Numbered from the stretch's first letter, positions 40,245 to 48,654 are shown. The stretch is DNA of 53,953 nt from an uncultured Bacteroidales bacterium (GCA_902799355.1 CADCAG010000015.1:1-53953), one strand, 5' to 3'. Notes: generated from the letters alone by a model not told the origin. Program-made: numbers and translations.

Positions 40245-41285
40245 TCAGTAAATCAGTTGATAAACATTATAGAGCACATAGCCGAAGAGGACAACCGAGA
40301 AGGCCACCAATGACCAGATAACGGTCTTCAGCACACGACGCTCATTCTGCGAACGCTGGTCAGCCTCAGAGAGTTGCGGCTTCTCTACCGTCTCTGTCGG
40401 CTGGTTCTCTAACTTCGTCTGGTTGATGAAGTCGATGGCACTAACCAGGTTGGCATCGTTCTCATTAATCATCGTTGAGTACTTGGCAAACTTCACGAGG
40501 TCAGCCGTCATAAACAGCTGGCGCAGTTCATCGAGTGACTGCTGGTCGGTCTGCATCAGGCGCTCAATAATCTCGGTACTCGTCATCTCCATCGCTGAGA
40601 AGCCGTAACGCTCCTCGATATAGCGACGCAGCGTGTCTGTCAGCTTGGTATAGTACTCCTTCTGGTTCTCCGAGCTGACCATCTTGTCGGCCTTGATCTG
40701 CTCGATTTCCTTCATGGCCTTCTGGTGAGGCAACAGGCGCTTCACAATCTTGATATGCGTGATGATGGGCTTGTTGTCACGCAGACGCAGATAGAGATAG
40801 TAGTTGAGGGCTATCAGTACCAGCAGCAACACGCTTAGCCAGAAGCTTAGCGAGAGGTCGCTCCACTGGAAGGGAACATCCTGCACATCCTTAGGGCCAT
40901 AGAACTGATCCATCTTCGTGGTGTCTACCTCCACCTCAACAACCTTCAGTGCAAGGTCGGCAGTCTTCAGTTCCTTACCATTGACCTTCACCTTGAAAGG
41001 AGGCAGATGGTAGAGGTTACCATCAAAGCTGGTCAGCGTCAACACCAAGGTGTGGGCTGTGGGACTTTTCGTATCAAGCACCTCAACGCCAGGTACCAGC
41101 ATCTCGCGAGGCTTGAAGGTGGGGAATTCCACCTTAGCATTCTCGTCTGCCTGTACGCTGACAGTGACCTGTGCCTGTTCGCCAATCATCATTTCGATGG
41201 GCGAAATCTTTGCTTCAACACTTGCTTGTGCAAACAAGTACAAAGCACTGGTTATCAGATATATTATCGTTAATACTCTTTTCAT
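40245..41285 (-). CDS. Bat-operon membrane protein (DUF4381-like)
   Basis: This 346-residue protein has a signal peptide (1-20), a periplasmic beta-rich domain (VSVQADENAKVEFPTF; HLPPFKVKVNGKEL), a membrane helix (about 147-167) and a cytosolic helical part (about 170-300). A final helix (about 318-340) completes it. The cytosolic part has YYTKLTDTLRRYIEERYGFSAMEMTSTEI, close in style to DUF4381 proteins that sit between DUF58 and VWA genes. It resembles a shortened BatD and may share that fold. Position between the DUF58 gene and batA is normal for the operon. Function unknown. Confidence 0.7.
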   Translation of the reverse strand: MKRVLTIIYLITSALYLFAQASVEAKISPIEMMIGEQAQVTVSVQADENAKVEFPTFKPREMLVPGVEVLDTKSPTAHTLVLTLTSFDGNLYHLPPFKVKVNGKELKTADLALKVVEVEVDTTKMDQFYGPKDVQDVPFQWSDLSLSFWLSVLLLVLIALNYYLYLRLRDNKPIITHIKIVKRLLPHQKAMKEIEQIKADKMVSSENQKEYYTKLTDTLRRYIEERYGFSAMEMTSTEIIERLMQTDQQSLDELRQLFMTADLVKFAKYSTMINENDANLVSAIDFINQTKLENQPTETVEKPQLSEADQRSQNERRVLKTVIWSLVAFSVVLFGYVLYNVYQLIY

Positions 41286-42155
41286 TCAACTACGTTGTTT
41301 GAACAACATAAGCAGAGCCTTTACATAGTCTTCATTGGTGGCGATGCTAACCAAGTCAACATTGCTTCTGGTCATCGTGTCACGCAACTGCTGCTGACGA
41401 TTATGCCAGTAACGCTCATGAGCCTGACGAAGACTCTTACTGCTGGTGTCGATATACTGTTCGTGACCTGTCTCGGCATCCACCACACGCATCAGTCCTA
41501 CATCGGGCAACTCACGGGCTCGCAGGTCGTACACCTGAAGAGCCACCACATCGTGCTTACGATTGGCAATCTGTAACGGCTGCAGGAAGTCTTGGCGCAC
41601 GTAGAAGTCGCTGAGGACAAAGGCCGTACAGCGACGCTTAGCCACGCTAGTCAGGAACTCCAAGGCCTGCTTGACATCCGTACGCTTGGACTCCGGATGG
41701 AAGTCGAGCATCTCGCGGATGATATAGAGGATATGCTTGCGACCCTTCTTGGGCGGTATGTACTTCTCGATGCGGTCAGAGAAGAACACCACACCAATCT
41801 TATCATTGTTCTGGATGGCTGAGAAGGCGATGGTGGCAGCTATCTCCGTGACCATATCACGCTTCATCTGGCGCTGTGTACCGAAGTCCAGCGAGCCACT
41901 GACGTCGATGAGCAGCATCACGGTGAGCTCACGCTCTTCCTCGAACACCTTGACATAAGGGCGATGGAAGCGTGCCGTCACGTTCCAGTCGATATCGCGG
42001 ACATCGTCGCCATACTGATACTCGCGCACCTCACTGAAGGCCATACCCCTACCCTTGAAGGCAGAATGATATTGCCCAGCGAAGACGTTCGAGCTCAGGC
42101 CACGGGCCTTGATCTCTATCTTCCGTACCTTCTTTAATATCTCAGAAGTCTCCAT
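41286..42155 (-). CDS. DUF58 domain protein (VWA-like)
   Basis: This is a 289-residue cytosolic protein. It has the DUF58 block FSEVREYQYGDDVRDIDWNVTAR (40-62), then a VWA-like fold with MIDAS DVSGS (84-88). DUF58 proteins are partners of MoxR ATPases. Its ATG overlaps the moxR stop by one base (TAATG, 42155), so the two are translationally coupled. Its stop meets the next ATG without a gap. It has no transmembrane segment, so it probably acts on the cytosolic side of the BatA/BatB complex, which is inference. Confidence 0.92.
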   Translation of the reverse strand: METSEILKKVRKIEIKARGLSSNVFAGQYHSAFKGRGMAFSEVREYQYGDDVRDIDWNVTARFHRPYVKVFEEERELTVMLLIDVSGSLDFGTQRQMKRDMVTEIAATIAFSAIQNNDKIGVVFFSDRIEKYIPPKKGRKHILYIIREMLDFHPESKRTDVKQALEFLTSVAKRRCTAFVLSDFYVRQDFLQPLQIANRKHDVVALQVYDLRARELPDVGLMRVVDAETGHEQYIDTSSKSLRQAHERYWHNRQQQLRDTMTRSNVDLVSIATNEDYVKALLMLFKQRS

Positions 42156-43150
42156 TAGGGTACTTCTACCTTATTTATAATCTTTGAGATAATTTCCTCG
42201 CTGGTAATATTGCTGGCCTCAGCCTCGTAGGTCAGACCAATACGGTGACGCAGTACGTCATAGGCCACAGCACGTACATCCTCAGGCACCACATAGCCGC
42301 GACGCTTGATGAAGGCGTAGGCACGGGCAGCTTTGGCCAGATTGATAGAGGCACGTGGTGAACCACCAAACGAAATCATGTCCTTCATATCCTTCAGGCC
42401 ATAACGGTCGGGGAAACGGGTAGCAAAGACGATATCGGCAATATACTGCTCAATCTTCTCGTCGATATATACCTCGCGAACCACCTCACGGGCCTTGATA
42501 ATCTCAGCAGCTGTAGTCACCGGAGAAACGGTAGGCAGTGCACCAGCAATGTTCTCACGGATAATCTTCTTCTCCTCCTCAATGGTAGGATAGCCGATAA
42601 CCACCTTCAGCATGAAACGGTCCATCTGTGCCTCGGGCAACGGATAGGTACCCTCCTGCTCAATGGGGTTCTGGGTAGCCATCACCAGGAACGGGTTAGG
42701 CAGCTCGAAAGTGTCAGCACCAATAGTCACCTGCTTCTCCTGCATGGCTTCGAGCAATGCACTCTGAACCTTTGCCGGAGCACGGTTGATCTCATCTGCC
42801 AATACAAAGTTGGCAAATACGGGACCCTTCTTTACCTGGAACTTCTCCTCCTTCTGTGAGTAGATCATCGTACCCGTCACGTCAGCAGGCAACAGGTCGG
42901 GCGTAAACTGGATGCGGCTGTATGTGGCATCTATCAACTGCGACAGCGTCTTGATAGCCAACGTCTTAGCCAAACCAGGAACACCTTCCAAAAGGATATT
43001 TCCATCACTCAGCAAACCTATCAGCAAGGAGTCTACCAAGTGTTTCTGTCCTACGATTACACGATCCATACCCGTCACCAGGTTGGTAACGAATCCACTC
43101 TGTTGTTCTATCCGCTGGTTCAGTTCGCGGATGTCAATAGCTTCTGCCAT
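42155..43150 (-). CDS. MoxR family AAA+ ATPase
   Basis: This is a 331-residue AAA+ protein thought to act as a chaperone for VWA-domain proteins. Walker A is GVPGLAKT (56-63). Walker B is FVLADEINRAPAKVQSALLEAM (near 110). Sensor 1 is MATQNPIEQEGTYPLPEAQMDRFML (near 158). It is the first gene of the Bat operon moxR-DUF58-DUF4381-like-batA-batBC-batDE-PAP2, a run of seven genes with gaps of 1 base or less except before the last. Confidence 0.95.
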   Translation of the reverse strand: MAEAIDIRELNQRIEQQSGFVTNLVTGMDRVIVGQKHLVDSLLIGLLSDGNILLEGVPGLAKTLAIKTLSQLIDATYSRIQFTPDLLPADVTGTMIYSQKEEKFQVKKGPVFANFVLADEINRAPAKVQSALLEAMQEKQVTIGADTFELPNPFLVMATQNPIEQEGTYPLPEAQMDRFMLKVVIGYPTIEEEKKIIRENIAGALPTVSPVTTAAEIIKAREVVREVYIDEKIEQYIADIVFATRFPDRYGLKDMKDMISFGGSPRASINLAKAARAYAFIKRRGYVVPEDVRAVAYDVLRHRIGLTYEAEASNITSEEIISKIINKVEVP

Positions 43151-43187
43151 ATTATTCTAATAATTAGTATTTACTTTTTACAGGTTG

Positions 43188-43195
43188 CAAAAGTA
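43188..43195 (-). promoter_or_regulatory. -7 box of the Bat operon
   Basis: TACTTTTG on the minus strand, 37 bases before the moxR ATG. No good -33 box at the expected spacing. Confidence 0.5.
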
Positions 43196-43240
43196 CTCAT
43201 TTCCCCTCTGATTACGCACGGCGATACACCTAAATAATAT

Positions 43241-43279
43241 TAAAAAAGTTTCCTAAAACTTACATTTTAAGAAACTTTT
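43241..43279 (-). terminator. Intrinsic terminator after the HU-LysM gene
   Basis: AAAAGTTTCCTAAAA (43244-43258) and TTTTAAGAAACTTTT (43265-43279) form a 15-bp stem with one mismatch. On the minus strand a T-run follows. It lies 25 bases after the stop at 43304. Confidence 0.85.
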
Positions 43280-43303
43280 CAATCCTATTATAATTATTAT
43301 ATC

Positions 43304-44452
43304 CTACTTACGGCGCTTCCTAGGTTCCAGCTTAGGAATTTTCAGTACCTGACCCGTCTTGATTTGTGGGTTACGAGGCAGATTATTATACACCTCTACA
43401 TAGCATTGCATATCCGGTCCAAGGTGTGCTCGGCAGATGCTGTAGAAGGTCTGACCCTCCAGCACTTTCACCTCACGCAACAAGCCTACGATGCGATATG
43501 CCCCCAGACGGACACGCTCATCCTTAGCAGACCATTGGTCAAGCTGTTCGGCAGCAGGCTCGTTCTTCACCTGAGAGGTCAGTTTAGCCTGAGGTTCTGG
43601 CTTAGCCTGAGCCTCTGCCTGCGCACCCTTTTTAGCCATTGGTGCAGATATCATCTCGTCCATAATAGACTCTTCCGCAGTCTCTTCTACAACTGCTGTA
43701 TCCTGCGATTCATTCTGTATATCAGCCATATAGACGGTATCTCTCACAACGAGAGTGTCAGTCATCACTACGACCTGCTGTTGCAGACCATACTCATAGC
43801 CTCCATAGGCAGCACCCATCATCAAAACCAGCACTGCTAAGCCGCCCAGCAGCCAACGTCCCCAATGGCGTTCCGACTCCTGCTCTTCTTCCTCATAGAA
43901 GTCAATGAGTTCTGCTGGTTCTTCCTCAGTAACTTGTTCTTCCTCAGTAACTTGTTCTTCCTCAGGCTCTTCTACTACAGGCTCTTCAACGACAGGTTCT
44001 TCCTCAACAGCTGAAGTTTCCTCTATAACGGGTACCTCCACGAGTGGAGTTTCTTCTACAACGGGCTCTTCAATTACTGTCTCTTCGGCAGTTTCTTCTG
44101 TCACCTCATCATTGATGTCGTCAAACTCCACACCATCGTTGAGTACTACGGTCTCAAACTGCGAGAAGGGCTTGTTAACCAGCTCACGCATGATGGTATC
44201 TGGTGTAAAGGTCACCTTTGCATGACTATCGATAACAACACGCTCTCCCGTGCGAACACTAACGCTCTCGCGGGCCTCCACATTTATAATTTTGAATGTT
44301 CCCAGTCCTTTAACCTTAACGGTATCCCCCTCTTCCAAGCGTTGGAGGATAACAGAGAACATCTCGGCAGCAAAACGGCTGGCCTCACGTGGTTCCAAGC
44401 CATTCTTCTCTGTCAAGATTTTTGCTACTTCCTGTATTGTCAGTTTTCCCAT
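43304..44452 (-). CDS. HU domain - acidic linker - membrane helix - LysM domain protein
   Basis: This 382-residue protein combines parts that are normally found apart. Residues 1-95 are an HU-like DNA-binding fold (LTIQEVAKILTEKNGL; VKVKGLGTFKIINVEAR). Residues 105-195 are a very acidic, Pro/Val/Glu-rich linker with in-frame repeats (EEPVVEE, EEQVTE). A single membrane helix spans about 199-218 (WLLGGLAVLVLMMGAAYGGY). An Ala/Gln/Lys-rich spacer follows, and residues 327-374 form a LysM-type peptidoglycan-binding domain (VLEGQTFYSICRAHLG; QIKTGQVLKIPKL). The expected topology is HU in the cytosol and LysM outside. It could tether DNA to the wall; this is inference. It lies 3 bases after a second HU gene. 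Confidence 0.85.
   Translation of the reverse strand: MGKLTIQEVAKILTEKNGLEPREASRFAAEMFSVILQRLEEGDTVKVKGLGTFKIINVEARESVSVRTGERVVIDSHAKVTFTPDTIMRELVNKPFSQFETVVLNDGVEFDDINDEVTEETAEETVIEEPVVEETPLVEVPVIEETSAVEEEPVVEEPVVEEPEEEQVTEEEQVTEEEPAELIDFYEEEEQESERHWGRWLLGGLAVLVLMMGAAYGGYEYGLQQQVVVMTDTLVVRDTVYMADIQNESQDTAVVEETAEESIMDEMISAPMAKKGAQAEAQAKPEPQAKLTSQVKNEPAAEQLDQWSAKDERVRLGAYRIVGLLREVKVLEGQTFYSICRAHLGPDMQCYVEVYNNLPRNPQIKTGQVLKIPKLEPRKRRK
43921..43966 (-). repeat. In-frame 18-bp tandem repeat in the HU-LysM acidic linker
   Basis: CTTCCTCAGTAACTTGTT occurs twice in direct succession (43921-43938, 43939-43956), plus 9 bases of a third copy. It encodes repeated EEQVTE and could vary in copy number without breaking the frame. 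Confidence 0.85.
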
Positions 44453-44455
44453 AGC

Positions 44456-44737
44456 TTACTGTCCTCCTTTCAGTTTATCTTTCCACGTCTGGTTAGGCTT
44501 GAAATTAAGCACGAGTTTGGGAGGAACCAGCATGCGCTGTCCTGTGGCAGGGTTCACCATAATACGCTCCATCTTCTTCTTAGTCTCAAAGACCCCGAAG
44601 TTAGGTATCAATATGGAGTTATCCTCCTGGAAGGCGTCACCCATGGCATCAATCAGGTTACTTGCCAACTTCTGAGTATCCTTGGGACTATACCCAGTAC
44701 GCTCAGCCAATTCTGCTATAAATTCCTTGTTATTCAT
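44456..44737 (-). CDS. HU family DNA-binding protein
   Basis: This is a 93-residue HU/IHF-like protein. It opens MNNKEFIAELAERTGYSPKDTQ, has the core ILIPNFGVFETKKKMERIMVNPATGQRM (about 42-69, with NPATG as the DNA-intercalating arm tip) and ends with LVLNFKPNQTWKDKL. Unlike the HU gene at 21150 it keeps the arm-tip proline. It overlaps rimO by ATGA (44734-44737), and the HU-LysM gene starts 3 bases after its stop. The two HU-type proteins may form a heterodimer that the HU-LysM protein holds at the membrane. Confidence 0.9.
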   Translation of the reverse strand: MNNKEFIAELAERTGYSPKDTQKLASNLIDAMGDAFQEDNSILIPNFGVFETKKKMERIMVNPATGQRMLVPPKLVLNFKPNQTWKDKLKGGQ

Positions 44738-46089
44738 ATCTTTGTCGTGGCATATAAGTCAAATTCTTCCGCATCCGTCATGCGGGCATCATAGAATTCC
44801 CCTATGGTCAGCTTCTCACTGGCGGGAATCAGCACCTCTGGGTCAACCTCTGGCGAACAGTACTCGGTACGTCCCACATACCAGTCGCCCTCCTGGCGGT
44901 CTATGATGACACGCATCACGCTACCCACCTTCTCAGCTTCCAGCTCAGCACTGATATTCTGCTGTACACGCATCAGTTTGTCTAATCTTTTCTGCTTGAC
45001 ATCCGCGGGTACATCATCTTCATAATGTTTGGCACTATAGGTACCGTCCTCCTCTGAATAGGCAAAGGCCCCCATACGCTCAAAGCGTGCCCATTTCGTA
45101 AATTCGATAAGTTCACGGAAATCGTCGTCCGTCTCACCAGGGAATCCCACCATCAATGTGGTACGGATATGGATGCCAGGCACCTCACGACGCATGCGGC
45201 GTATCAGTTCATACGTCTCCTCCTTGGTCACATGGCGCTTCATGCGGTCGAGCATGTGGTCGCTGATATGCTGCAGGGCGATGTCCAGATAGTTGCAGAC
45301 ATTCTTTTTCTCGCGCATCACACGCAGCAGGTCCCAAGGGAAATGGGCGGGATAGGCGTAGTGCAGACGTATCCACTCTACCCCCTCTATCTCAGCCATC
45401 TTCTCTACCAGTTCAGCAATATGCTGCTTACCATCGATGTCCACACCATAGTAGGTCAGCTCCTGGGCAATCACCTGAAATTCCTTTGTACCCTGACTGA
45501 CCAGCCAACGCACCTCGTCGAGAATCTCGTCCATCGGGCGACTTTGGTGCTTACCCGTGATAATAGGTATAGCACAGTAGGCACAGTGGCGGTCACAGCC
45601 CTCGGCAATCTTCAGATAAGCATAATGACGAGGAGTGGTAAGGACCCTCTCCCAACCTCTCCCTATAGGGCGAGGAGTAAAATGCTCAGAGTGACCACTC
45701 CCCTCCATACAGGGAGGGGTAAGGGGGTGGGTCTCTAAATCTACTAGCAACTGCTTATAGTTGAACTTGCCATACCAGCCGTCAACCTCAGGAATCTCAG
45801 CCTCCAAGTCAGCCAGATAACGTTCTGACAGACACCCCATCACAAAGAGTTTCTTCAGATGTCCTTCCTCTTTAGCCTGAGCGAGTTCCAGAATAGTATC
45901 GATGCTTTCCTGCTTGGCATCCTCTATGAATCCACAGGTGTTGACAACAGCGATATCACCCGTCGGATTGTCCGAGTCGTGAGTGACATGATAGCCATTG
46001 GCCTCGAAGAGTCCCATCAGGATCTCCGAGTCCACCAAATTCTTAGAGCAACCTAAAGAGATGAAGTCTATGGTCGGTTTCTTACTCAT
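44734..46089 (-). CDS. rimO: Ribosomal protein S12 methylthiotransferase with a domesticated repeat
   Basis: This is a 451-residue radical-SAM enzyme that adds a methylthio group to Asp of S12. The N-terminal UPF0004 domain holds the cluster cysteines Cys14 (SLGCSKN), Cys52 (NTCGF) and Cys86 (GCLSER). The SAM cluster is Cys165, Cys169 and Cys172 (GCDRHCAYC), and a TRAM domain ends the protein. Residues about 120-148, between the two domains, are encoded by a GC-rich palindromic repeat and read PLTPPCMEG...FTPRPIGRGWER, longer than I expect here for Bacteroidota relatives. The frame stays open. It overlaps ftsY by 8 bases and the HU gene by 4. Confidence 0.93.
   Translation of the reverse strand: MSKKPTIDFISLGCSKNLVDSEILMGLFEANGYHVTHDSDNPTGDIAVVNTCGFIEDAKQESIDTILELAQAKEEGHLKKLFVMGCLSERYLADLEAEIPEVDGWYGKFNYKQLLVDLETHPLTPPCMEGSGHSEHFTPRPIGRGWERVLTTPRHYAYLKIAEGCDRHCAYCAIPIITGKHQSRPMDEILDEVRWLVSQGTKEFQVIAQELTYYGVDIDGKQHIAELVEKMAEIEGVEWIRLHYAYPAHFPWDLLRVMREKKNVCNYLDIALQHISDHMLDRMKRHVTKEETYELIRRMRREVPGIHIRTTLMVGFPGETDDDFRELIEFTKWARFERMGAFAYSEEDGTYSAKHYEDDVPADVKQKRLDKLMRVQQNISAELEAEKVGSVMRVIIDRQEGDWYVGRTEYCSPEVDPEVLIPASEKLTIGEFYDARMTDAEEFDLYATTKI
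45643..45733. mobile_element. Palindromic MITE-like repeat inserted in rimO
   Basis: The ends GACCCTCTCCC (45643) and GGGGGTGGGTC (to 45733) are imperfect inverted copies. Inside them CCTCTCCCTATAGGG and CCCTCCATACAGGGAGGGG give two more hairpins. The 91-base unit is far more GC-rich and polypyrimidine-like than rimO itself and lies between the UPF0004 and radical-SAM domains. I see no clear target-site duplication. Confidence 0.7.
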
Positions 46090-47038
46090 GCTTAAACAGT
46101 GAATCCACGAACTGACGCTTATTGAACAACTGCAGGTCTTCCATCTTTTCGCCCAGTCCGATGTACTTAACAGGAACCTTCAGCTGGTCACTGATTCCAA
46201 TAACGACACCACCCTTGGCAGTACCGTCGAGTTTGGTGATTGCCAGGCTAGTGATATTGGTCACTGCCGAGAACTGCTTAGCCTGTTCAAAGGCATTCTG
46301 ACCAGTAGAGCCGTCGAGTACCAGCATGACCTCGTCAGGAGCATCAGGCATCACCTTCTTCATGACGTCCTTGATCTTCTTCAGCTCATTCATCAGGCCA
46401 ACCTTGTTATGCAGACGACCTGCCGTATCTATCAGCACCACGTCGGCACCATTGGCCTTAGCGCTCTGCAACGTGTCGAAAGCGACAGAGGCTGGGTCAG
46501 AACCCATCTGCTGCTTGATGACAGGCACACCGACGCGCTCACCCCAGATGCAAATCTGCTCGACAGCAGCAGCACGGAAGGTATCGGCAGCACCCAGATA
46601 GACCTTCTTACCAGCCTGCTTGAACTGCCAAGCCAGCTTACCAATAGTTGTCGTCTTACCTACTCCATTGACACCTACCACCAGAATCACGTAGGGTTTG
46701 TGGTCGCTGGGCAGGTCCCAGTTGTCGTTATCCTCCGAGTTGTTCTCTGCCAACAGAGAGGCTATCTCGTCACGTAGTATCTCATTCAACTCACTGGTTG
46801 ATACATACTTATCGCGAGCTACACGTTCCTCAATACGCTCAATAATCTTTAGCGTGGTCTCCACACCTACGTCAGAGGTGATAAGCACCTCCTCTAGATT
46901 GTCGAGCACGTCGTCATCCACCTTCGACTTACCAGCTATAGCACGTGCCAGCTTGTCGAACACGCTGGTCTTGGTCTTCTCCAGCCCTTTATCCAGCGTC
47001 TCTTTCTTTTCCTTATTAAAAAAACCGAAAATACCCAT
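46082..47038 (-). CDS. ftsY: Signal recognition particle receptor FtsY
   Basis: This is a 318-residue SRP GTPase that docks ribosome-nascent chains at the Sec translocon. The G domain has G1 GVNGVGKTT (near 124), DTFRAAAVEQ (near 157), G3 DTAGRLHNK (near 207) and G4 TKLDGTAKGG (near 267). The N-domain is short, and there is no acidic A domain, usual for this phylum. It begins 35 bases after a kinase-like gene, a gap filled by 7-bp repeats, and overlaps rimO at its end. Confidence 0.95.
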   Translation of the reverse strand: MGIFGFFNKEKKETLDKGLEKTKTSVFDKLARAIAGKSKVDDDVLDNLEEVLITSDVGVETTLKIIERIEERVARDKYVSTSELNEILRDEIASLLAENNSEDNDNWDLPSDHKPYVILVVGVNGVGKTTTIGKLAWQFKQAGKKVYLGAADTFRAAAVEQICIWGERVGVPVIKQQMGSDPASVAFDTLQSAKANGADVVLIDTAGRLHNKVGLMNELKKIKDVMKKVMPDAPDEVMLVLDGSTGQNAFEQAKQFSAVTNITSLAITKLDGTAKGGVVIGISDQLKVPVKYIGLGEKMEDLQLFNKRQFVDSLFKHE

Positions 47039-47042
47039 TTTC

Positions 47043-47070
47043 TCTCAATTCTCAACTCTCAATTCTCAAT
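47043..47070 (-). repeat. 7-bp tandem array (4 units) before ftsY
   Basis: On the plus strand the units are TCTCAAT, TCTCAAC, TCTCAAT and TCTCAAT. The array starts 4 bases after the kinase-like gene's stop (47074-47076) and ends 5 bases before the ftsY ATG. Confidence 0.88.
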
Positions 47071-47073
47071 TCA

Positions 47074-48582
47074 TTATACGTGCAGCTCCAGCACAAAGCG
47101 GACACCCTTCGTAAATTCAGGATCAATCTCCAGGTCGCCATTCATCTTCAACGCCATCTGCTTACAGATGGGTAGTCCCAATCCGTCACCCTTGGTGAGG
47201 TCGCGGATTTCGAGGAAAGGTTTGAAGATGTCGTCACGCTTCTCTTCGGGAATGGCCGAACCCGTGTTTGACACCAGAAACTGCAGAGTATGAGCACTGC
47301 GTTTCTTGAACTCCAGCGAGATGGTACCCTCTTCGGGAGTGTACTCTGCTGCATTATCCAGCAGGTGCAACAACAGATGCGACACGTACGTCTTATTGAT
47401 GTCGGCACTCATCTTAGGTGCATTGACATGCAGCACAACGTCTTTCTTCACCTTGTCGCGAATCTGGTTCATCAGCCCCTCGCAGAAAGGAGGAATCTGC
47501 GTTTCTTCAAGTTCTACTACTTCATCCATAGAGTTCTCTAACTGCGAGAGTGTCTGTATATGATCAGAGAAATCTATCAGCGCCTTCACCTCCGGATTAC
47601 GACTGTCGAGTTTTTGGAAGGTGGGCTGCAGCTGAGCAGCAATATTGCTGATAAACTTTGCCTTCAGCGCATTGCTGTCTGTCAGCAGTTGAATGTTCTT
47701 CTGCTGCTTACGCGTCAACAGGATGTAACGCAACAGGATGGCGCCACCAACAATCAGGGCGGCTGCTAAGATGCCTGCCAAGATACCCAGCGCAACGATG
47801 AATCCCATGCGGGCTGTCAGCGAACTGTCTTTCTCTGCGATAGACTGCTCATTGTCGCCAATCTGCCGTTTCAAGTCTGCTATTTGGTCTGCATACTTCA
47901 ATGCGGTGGTAGAGTCTTTCCAGGCCATATAACCCTTGTACGACTGTGCCACAAGACTGACACTGTTGCTCTTGCGACCATTGGCTATCAAGGTCTGATA
48001 CACCTCGTCAACCTTGCCATACTCCTTTTGCTTGGTAAGTTTGTCAGCCATCTCCTTGAAGACAGCATTGCCCTCTGCATTCTGACCAAAGGTGTAGTAA
48101 TAGATAGCTTTGTTGTAAAGCAAGTCGTCCTTCAACTTCTCTTCACCCGAGAGGTTGGCCTGATTTTCCATAATTTTCAGGTAGTCCATGGCGTTAGTAG
48201 GCTTGCGCAACTTCATATACATCAACATACGCTCACGGCTGACCACATAGTGGGCAGCAGCCTTCTCAAGAGTCGAAGACTTAGCATCAGCAATAATGCC
48301 CTGATCAACACGGCGAAGCAAGTCGAAAGCCTCTTTCCAGTAGTTTTCCTTGTAATACAATGCTGTAGCCTTGGCGCCACATTCTGCTGCTTGTCGAATC
48401 TGGGCTTTGTTGATATAGTCATTGAAGGCATGAATATACATAGAACGTGCACTCGCAATGTTCTGATTAACATCAATAGCCTCTGCTCGCTGTTGTAACT
48501 CACTCTTCTGCACTTCCTCAGCATAGACTGCTCCACAGCCAAGAACCAGTGCCATCAAAAAGAAAAGAAATTTCCTGTTCAT
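47074..48582 (-). CDS. Membrane sensor with TPR input and kinase-like domain lacking the phospho-His
   Basis: This is a 502-residue protein: signal peptide (1-21), a helical TPR-like periplasmic region (about 25-250), a membrane helix (about 260-288), a short HisKA-like segment and an HATPase domain (about 395-500). The H-box position reads FISNIAAQLQPTF (310-322); the His expected at residue 316 is Ala. The ATP site is mostly kept (N-box HLLDNAAEY 406-414, SNTGSAIPEEKRDDIFKPF 438-456, GDGLGLPI 465-472). It may bind ATP but should not autophosphorylate on His. The start at 48582 gives the signal peptide. It has its own promoter and sits between DUF4295 and ftsY. Confidence 0.8.
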   Translation of the reverse strand: MNRKFLFFLMALVLGCGAVYAEEVQKSELQQRAEAIDVNQNIASARSMYIHAFNDYINKAQIRQAAECGAKATALYYKENYWKEAFDLLRRVDQGIIADAKSSTLEKAAAHYVVSRERMLMYMKLRKPTNAMDYLKIMENQANLSGEEKLKDDLLYNKAIYYYTFGQNAEGNAVFKEMADKLTKQKEYGKVDEVYQTLIANGRKSNSVSLVAQSYKGYMAWKDSTTALKYADQIADLKRQIGDNEQSIAEKDSSLTARMGFIVALGILAGILAAALIVGGAILLRYILLTRKQQKNIQLLTDSNALKAKFISNIAAQLQPTFQKLDSRNPEVKALIDFSDHIQTLSQLENSMDEVVELEETQIPPFCEGLMNQIRDKVKKDVVLHVNAPKMSADINKTYVSHLLLHLLDNAAEYTPEEGTISLEFKKRSAHTLQFLVSNTGSAIPEEKRDDIFKPFLEIRDLTKGDGLGLPICKQMALKMNGDLEIDPEFTKGVRFVLELHV

Positions 48583-48617
48583 ATCTGTATTTTGATACTT
48601 GTTTCTATTCAATCTTG

Positions 48618-48649
48618 CAAAGTTAGCTATATTTTTCGGAAAACACAAA
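48618..48649 (-). promoter_or_regulatory. Promoter of the kinase-like gene (and possibly ftsY-rimO-HU)
   Basis: On the minus strand TAACTTTG (48618-48625) and TTTG (48646-48649) are 20 bases apart, giving a leader of about 30 bases. Confidence 0.75.
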
Positions 48650-48654
48650 CTATT

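Noticed and set aside
43905-44225. Ser/Thr-rich plus-strand frame
   Set aside because: It is the antisense of the acidic Glu/Val linker repeats of the HU-LysM gene.
44734-46089. rimO as a pseudogene because of the repeat insertion
   Set aside because: The frame stays open, and all cysteines and the TRAM domain are kept.
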